A stretch of 64,000 nucleotides of DNA from Liolophura sinensis (lineage: Eukaryota > Mollusca > Polyplacophora > Chitonida > Chitonidae). The stretch lies in NCBI RefSeq assembly GCF_032854445.1, contig NC_088305.1, positions 7,011,606 to 7,075,605 on the forward strand, written 5' to 3'. The position numbers and the translations under genes were made by a program. This document shows positions 58,396 to 64,000 of the stretch, piece by piece (the stretch's first letter is position 1; each line of letters opens with the position of its first letter). The notes under the pieces are model-generated. The model did not search any database and was not told the origin of the DNA. It saw only the letters and a program-made list of their open reading frames with translations.

Positions 58396-58620
58396 AACCC
58401 CGGGGGTACTTCAGTAAATTCTTTATCTTTATGTCGAGACTGTCAGTACAATCGTTATTTTAGCTATTTTATTCCGGTGGTCCACTTGTTCTGACATTTG
58501 TGTCGTGTTGTCACGTTTTCAAGTTATCGTTGGTGAACTAATCTGTTTGCTGGTTGTGCTTTGAACGATCTTCATTGCTCTGTCGTCCCGATGTATGATA
58601 TATCTGTACTTAATTTAAAG

Positions 58621-59034
58621 GTAATTAGTGTATTAAATTTACAGTTGCACTGTAATTGCACTAAACACCTCTACGGCATTTCTATCAGGGCTTCTGTCTC
58701 CGGTAACGGTTTGGTTGTTAATCTCCCTTGTCTTTTGCACATAGATATATTAGATTCAGCTGTGGAGGAAAACTAGGATGGCTAATGAAAAATCAAGATG
58801 TCAACAACATCATGGATTTCTCTGTAGCTAATTCCACGAGGAAAGGAGGTGCACGAACAGATCGATAAGCGAGGATAGAAAAAAGGTGAAAGGCAAAAGG
58901 TGATAGAGCTGTAGCAAGCACTAGACCAGATTAAATAGGAGAGGCGTTGTACAATGCTGTCGGCAACGTAAATGTTGCTATACAGCCATTCAAGATGAGG
59001 GGAATTCGATATATATATATGCCATATTATTAAA
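58621..59034. other. No gene recognised
   Basis: Open frame 58561-58776 has no domain. Purine-rich stretch at about 58840-58900 and a short AT repeat near 59010. Confidence 0.45.
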
Positions 59035-59945
59035 CACTTGGATCATAGAGAATAAAACCACATAGGCGACATCTGTGTGATAGGAGACAAATGGTCACAC
59101 ATTGGCGATTCAACACGCGCAGTCAATTTCCCCTAATTAAAGAAGACTTTTTATTCTGTTTATGTAAATGGTTAAATAGAAGCAAATTACACACTCCACA
59201 GCATAATGGCTTAAGTAGAATTAGGTGCAAAAATGCAGTGATATTAGCTGCAATTTATTACACGTCACTGGTCTAGAATTACTTAAAATGCTGTAATGTC
59301 ATCATGTTTAACATACAATAGCATTATAACTGTACAAAGAAAATTCATTAACATTAAAACAACGCAAAACTGAAGTGTCTTCAGAATTCTGTACACTGCA
59401 TCATCAACAACTTCCTGTAACAAAACGCATTTCATGTAATGACAACTGTTGCAAGTAATGGAAGAAGAAATGTGTAGGAACAGTCCACAGCAAGTCTGTA
59501 ATTGTTCTGATAGGGTTAAACAATAGATATAATGAAATTCTATCAATTAGATTTGTGTGCAGAATAGTAGTATACAGATGTCCTTATACTGTACGCGTAT
59601 CTGAGCCTCCAGTTCTACAGTTCTACAGACGTTTGGAGTTTTGAAGAACCCACATACAGCTGACGTCTGAATTTTGGGCCATTGCACAACAGTACTTATT
59701 CCAAAATTTCATCTTGCAGTGCCTGTGTTAAAAGACACGGATCTTCCTGTAGTGCCTTTAAGGGAGAAGATACAGGTTTGGGGTACAGCTTCTAAACCCC
59801 GTAATAAAGCGAGCTTTGTATGGGGATTTGTGGGCTCTTTGTGATACAGTAAGATTGTGCTTTACCCGTGTGACGGCAAGGTATGGATATACTCCTCTTT
59901 TCGTTGAAGGACAGATGTGAAGTCACGATATTGTCTGACCAATGA
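59035..59945. repeat. Unit B, block 5 (partner of 16540-17356)
   Basis: Duplicated host-like DNA without a recognisable gene. Confidence 0.85.
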
Positions 59946-60085
59946 ATTTTTTTTCAAGAATCCACAGTTTGGTGTTAGCGGTTGAAAACTTGCACCACCT
60001 TAGTGCGATGTAAGGTAGAGCGGAATTCGAACCCACGAACAAAAGCGCTAAATCATTCTTACAACCCACTGAGCTATCCGACTAT
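59946..60085 (-). mobile_element. Second tRNA-derived SINE-like repeat, short copy
   Basis: Minus strand: 'gtcggatagctcagtgggtt' (A box) and 'gtgggttcgaattccgctc' (B box) followed by about 65 bp of body and an A-rich end. Similar head to 57175-57465. Lies where unit A has an I-type LINE instead. Confidence 0.6.
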
Positions 60086-60263
60086 TCAGTCTTCTCCTTT
60101 TAGGCGACTTTAAACTGGTCCTCTTTATGCGTGGCCGGATATGGCATCCAGAGGGTTTGGCTCACTAGATTTACACCGCCTTATACCAATGACTTTTTGC
60201 TGACATAACAAGCCTGGCTGCACAACAGTTACGCAGCTTCACATGCAAATTGACTTGGTTTTT

Positions 60264-60529
60264 TTATACGAAGATTTTCACCGGGCGTATCTTCATCTCG
60301 CTGAACTGAAGAGGGAGATATTTAGACGACCAATGGTACCACGTGACTGTTGAAGCTGTTACCTTGGACTTATCCTGCACATGAACATACAGCCCATTCA
60401 GATTGCTGTAATGACATTTATTGTACCACCAAGACCCATGATATGTCGCAGCACAGTTCGTGTTGTGATAGTCGTTATCTCGGTCATATGTGGTAAACTC
60501 CAAGCCATTTTGGTAAGTCATTGAGTCAC
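60264..60529 (-). CDS. FReD last exon, unit B (intact)
   Basis: Minus-strand terminal exon; acceptor 'ctctcag' just before 60529, stop TAA at 60264-60266. Encodes 88 full codons: 'LEFTTYDRDNDYHNTNC' (calcium-binding loop and first Cys), 'GSWWYNKCHYSNLNGLYVHV' (second Cys, ligand pocket region) and 'LPLQFSEMKIRPV' (domain end). Together with the exons at 61395-61559 and 61961-62057 it forms about 176 residues of one fibrinogen C-terminal domain; the N-terminal part of the protein lies outside the window. Reading phase is consistent across all three exons (1, 2). Confidence 0.93.
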
Positions 60530-61394
60530 CTGAGAGAAAAACAACAAAAATGACACATAGACTATTGCACAGCTCAGATTGGCTGGATTTATTCATTTGA
60601 TTTGTGTTTACTGTAATAAGCATCTGATCGATAAGTCTAAAATGAAATGTCGACTCAAACAAAACTTACGCGGTCGCATTTCTTTCCTTACTAGAATTAA
60701 CAGGTCCAAGCCAGCATTGTAATCAAATTGTATTATATTGATTGTTCTGACATCTGATATAATGGTGGCCCATGGTTACCTTCACCACAAATGTCTTAAT
60801 ACGGACATTTTAGTGCTGTATGTGGTCAGGGTATCTAGTGATACTCACACACGTACAGTGTATATCACAGGTACAGTGTATATCACATGATGTGATCTAA
60901 CATAAAAACATCAAAGATGACCAGAAGTGATCAATATATTGATATGTTCAGAATGACCAGCTAGAAAGCATACGTCTACAAAGGTTGATTTATCAATTTA
61001 TGGGTCTATCAAAGGTTTACTATAGGTATTCGTGATGTCTATAAGCAAACCATACATTGGACTGTTGTCTGACGTCAAATTTCAGACCCATTTCCAAGTC
61101 CACTTAGGGTGTCGGCCAGTCTTTCCAGTTTTGAGAGTAATCAGCCACGAGAATTTCTCTACCCCTCCCATCTGTGACTATATATTTCATTCCGCCAACC
61201 ATTCTTTTTTTATGATCAAAATTTTTCTTTATTTTGGTCGCTTCTTTTCCACCTTTCGCCCAGAGTTTGTCCACCATCATTCCTATTGCAACTTTTTCGG
61301 GATAACTTTTTGGCGGATTTTAGTTAATATGTTTTTACAATTTTTGTTCTAAGCTAATGTTTCTCTCTCAAAAAAAACGTGTAGTTCAGCTTAC

Positions 61395-61559
61395 CGACGT
61401 TCCCAATGAACACGCCCAGTAAAAGTCGGAAGTTTTGAGTCTCGTCTGCCACACGGAATCTGCTGTAGGAAGCGTAACCCGTTCCATTGGTGTAGTTTCC
61501 CATATTCACGAGGAGTTCAAAGTACGCCTGAGAGGTCAGGAGGTGAATCTTCTGCAGGC
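61395..61559 (-). CDS. FReD middle exon, unit B (intact)
   Basis: 165 nt between a 'tctccag' acceptor and a 'gtaag' donor. Encodes 'GLQKIHLLTSQAYFELLV', 'GYASYSRFRVADETQNFR' and 'LLLGVFIGN'. Intact, in contrast to unit A where 8 bases are missing. The intron to the last exon is 865 bp. Confidence 0.93.
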
Positions 61560-61925
61560 CTGGAGAGACACAATTGGAACTAATGCACCTGATTTTCAAT
61601 ATCATAGGCCATAAGATCACTTGTCTGTTTCTTGTTTAGAATGGGTTAGGGATTTTACGCATAATACGACAACAGTACTTTATATATTGTTTTTTTTATA
61701 TTGTATATAGTTCTTCTGGTACATTATATCTAGAATAATTTCCCTAAGGTTGTGCCTGGCTCCCACCACGGCAATGCTGACCGCCGTTTAATAAACAATT
61801 AGAATAATATAAACATAGTAAAACATACTTCTCGCCAAAGCCGGTACACAATGAAAAATCTATCGTTACTTGGTGATATAGACTCGGTGATATTACTTCG
61901 ACGAACATTGGTGAAGTGAGATTTA

Positions 61926-62066
<141 letters not shown>

Positions 62067-62094
62067 TCAAGCTTACCATTTACCAAATACAGGC

Positions 62095-62212
62095 ATAATT
62101 ACTTTATTTTGGTGTTTTGCGCAGTACTGAAATAATCACTTATACGACGGCGGTCAGCAGTTTGGTGGGAAAAGCTCAGGGGAAACCCACGAACATCACA
62201 GGTTGTTGCCTC
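62095..62212 (-). mobile_element. SINE family 1, 5'-truncated
   Basis: Tail region on the minus strand ('acgacggcggtcagcag' on plus) and the first part of the body, ending at 'cacaggttgttgcc'. Confidence 0.7.
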
Positions 62213-62728
62213 AGGAATAATTAAAATATGAACTACAGCTTTGACATATTTCCGGCATAAGAAAATCGTTCTGCGCTTTTTGTAAGGACGTGGCCACGCG
62301 TATTTGTATGGGTGTAGGAGTGGTTGACACATATTGGTGTAAGGTGGTTTTCAGACTAGAAACTTTTTCCTGCAGTATGTCTTTTAAATTAATGCATTAC
62401 TGTTATTGAAACGGCAACTTGTGATACGGTCATTTCCCATGTCAGAGTAATTTTCACTCCACAGAAGCATATTGTCACTTATTGGATTTATTACCACACG
62501 CTCGCCTTCAGAATCGACGGGTTTGTCAAAGCCCAGGATTTCCAGTATCATTTCTTAAAGTGACGAATACAACCCGTTTATAGTAACTCTTCGCAGAGCT
62601 GTTTTCTTTTCATAGCAGTTATCTGGATACTTTATCAGCGCAAGCAGTATGGAGTATGATAATCTTAGGTCGTGTTTATTTATTTATTGCATAGGTTCTA
62701 CGTACGAGGTCGCTTTGATCTCATACTA
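62213..62728. other. No gene recognised; presumed FReD intron
   Basis: Upstream of the FReD exon at 62057 on the minus strand. No exon-like FReD text found in either frame. Confidence 0.5.
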
Positions 62729-64000
62729 CACTGTTGACCATAAAGTTGGAATAAATTAATTCGACGACTGAATTCGGAGTTATTCTAATTGTACGCGGTA
62801 TTGAATGCTTGATTATGGCGTAGATATCAGCATAACACCAAATGTTCGTCTTTTCTACACATATCAGCCTATTGTAATCTTTAATGGATCGATTATAGGC
62901 TGTAGAACGGCGTAAAAACAAAAACTGGCATTTCAAGACGAAAGGATTGAAGGCTTTACTGCAATGTCTCCATATCACAAACATAAACGTATTTGTTCCC
63001 TTCGTATTATAAGTTACAGACAATACAGTTTGTAAGAGAAACAGTCATTAATATCTCGTATGACCACCCCTGACACGAATCAATGCGTCAAGACGTCGTT
63101 GCATGCTGTCGACCAGATTGTTAATGAATTCAATGGGCAGAACGTTCCACTCATTGATCAGAGCCTGTGCCAGTTCTTGCAGATTTTCAGCAATATTGTC
63201 ACGTGCGTTGATGGCTCGCCCTAACTTGTCCCAGGCATGTTCTATTGGGTTCATATCAGGGGAACACGATGGCCAAGGTAACTGCTCCACCCCTTGTGCC
63301 CGAAGAAATTCTCGTATTGCAGCGGCCCTGTGTGGTGTAGCGTTGTCGTCTTGCAAACGAAAATTGTCTCCATAAACCCTTCGTGCGTATGGAAGGCAAT
63401 GGTTTTCAAGGATATCAATGTTCACGACGGCGTTGACGTTTTCGTCGGGCACCACCAACGGCGTTTTTCCACCATAGTGAATACCGGCCCAAACTATTAC
63501 TGAACCGCCACCCCCTTGATTGTTTTCCTGCACACAGTTATCTCGAAGGCTTTCTCCTCGTAAACGACGAACCCTTTGCCTTCCGTCCACAGGTTTCAGG
63601 AAGAAGCGACTCTCATCCGTGAAGAGCACATGTCGCCAATGCCCTAACTGCAGTTGTCTGTGCTCCCTAGCCCAGCGAAGCCTTTGGGCTCTATGTTGGG
63701 CGGTTAGGCGGGGACATTTGGTCATACGTCTTGCTTGATAACCATGCTGAAGTAATCTGCGATTCACCGTTGTTCGGGAAACATTGATTCCGTAATGCCT
63801 CCGCCACAAACGGCGAAGATGGTTCGCAGATATTTTCCGGTTTGTGCGAGAGAGATTGAGCAGTCGGCGGTCATCCCGTCTCGTAGTCAGTCGTGGTCGT
63901 CCTGGAGTTTGACGTGGCCGCAAATGACCCACGTCTCGATGACGTCTGATGATTTTGCTGACTGTACTTTGCGATATGCCTACAAAATTGGCAACATCGG
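62729..64000 (-). mobile_element. Tc1-like DNA transposon, runs off the window
   Basis: Left terminal inverted repeat 'cactgttgaccataaagttg' from 62729, preceded by TA (62727-62728). Encodes a transposase on the minus strand with an intact reading frame to the window edge. A different family from the element at 52345-53852: inverted repeats and protein differ. It lies upstream of the unit B FReD exons, probably in an intron. Confidence 0.85.
63048..64000 (-). CDS. Tc1-family transposase (DD34E), open to the edge
   Basis: Would bind the inverted repeats and cut and paste the element at TA sites. The frame is open from the window edge to the stop at 63048-63050, more than 315 codons visible; the start lies outside. 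N-terminal helix-turn-helix 'NFVGISQSTVSKIIRRHR' (63990-63940), second DNA-binding part 'RKISANHLRRLWRRHYGINV', catalytic 'VLFTDESRFF' (first Asp), 'RLQDDNATPHRA' (second Asp), 'DMNPIEHAWDKL' (Glu, 34 residues later), end 'VRGGHTRY'. All catalytic residues are intact, so it could be functional. Confidence 0.92.
   Translation of the reverse strand, partial: DVANFVGISQSTVSKIIRRHRDVGHLRPRQTPGRPRLTTRRDDRRLLNLSRTNRKISANHLRRLWRRHYGINVSRTTVNRRLLQHGYQARRMTKCPRLTAQHRAQRLRWAREHRQLQLGHWRHVLFTDESRFFLKPVDGRQRVRRLRGESLRDNCVQENNQGGGGSVIVWAGIHYGGKTPLVVPDENVNAVVNIDILENHCLPYARRVYGDNFRLQDDNATPHRAAAIREFLRAQGVEQLPWPSCSPDMNPIEHAWDKLGRAINARDNIAENLQELAQALINEWNVLPIEFINNLVDSMQRRLDALIRVRGGHTRY

Noticed and set aside
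60010-60085. Functional tRNA gene
   Set aside because: Acceptor ends do not pair and a repeat body follows; better explained as a SINE head.

Overview
The window is invertebrate nuclear DNA, most likely from a mollusc. It has low gene density, split host exons, very many transposable-element (TE) relics, and a tRNA-derived SINE whose tail reads like the SINE scattered through many mollusc genomes (recognised from memory, not searched). The only host protein I can support is a fibrinogen-related (FReD/ficolin/FREP-like) protein on the minus strand, present twice. Nothing here looks bacterial, and there is no CRISPR array or operon.

Backbone: an ancient tandem segmental duplication. Unit A runs from 1 to about 41,010 and unit B from about 41,450 to about 62,075. 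They align as interrupted blocks: 1-6475 with 41451-45361, 7040-8130 with 46230-47160, 12785-13130 with 58045-58395, 15341-15960 (in pieces) with 58400-58620, 16540-17356 with 59035-59945, 20655-22912 with 60110-61600, and 37395-37860 with 61600-62075. Most material outside these blocks is TE, so each unit often shows the empty site of the other. In unit B the last three FReD exons are intact and close together (60264-62057, reverse). In unit A the same exons are spread over 21388-37833: one intron has swollen by about 14.5 kb and the middle exon carries an 8-nt deletion, so unit A looks like a pseudogene.

TE content, left to right: a CR1/Jockey-type LINE (406-3844); SINEs; a pogo/Tigger-type relic (about 12985-13140, also in unit B); a hAT-like relic (about 13240-14120); Tc1 scraps; I/Nimb-type LINEs with RNase H (16180-16540, 17357-20640, 37885-41010, 45362-45840, 47162-52045). 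In the unit A intron sit a nearly complete Ty3/gypsy element (23280-29242), a Tc1 relic and a relic carrying a protein-primed family B DNA polymerase (about 31440-37053, Polinton/Maverick-like). Unit B carries a second, decayed gypsy element (52070-55560) split by a Tc1 element (52345-53852), then a tyrosine-recombinase (Crypton-like) relic (55660-56575). A Tc1 element with an open transposase runs off the right edge (62729-64000).

Most unusual content: the gypsy element encodes integrase before reverse transcriptase (protease-IN-RT-RNase H), the order known for the Gmr1-like clade; its gag has a SAP-like N-terminus, a coiled coil, a SCAN-like region and a CCHC knuckle. The polymerase relic is accompanied by several small proteins of unknown function. 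A solo LTR with a perfect 5-bp target duplication sits inside an I-type LINE. I found no convincing new functional system; the value of the window is in layered, datable insertions and in these two under-described element types.
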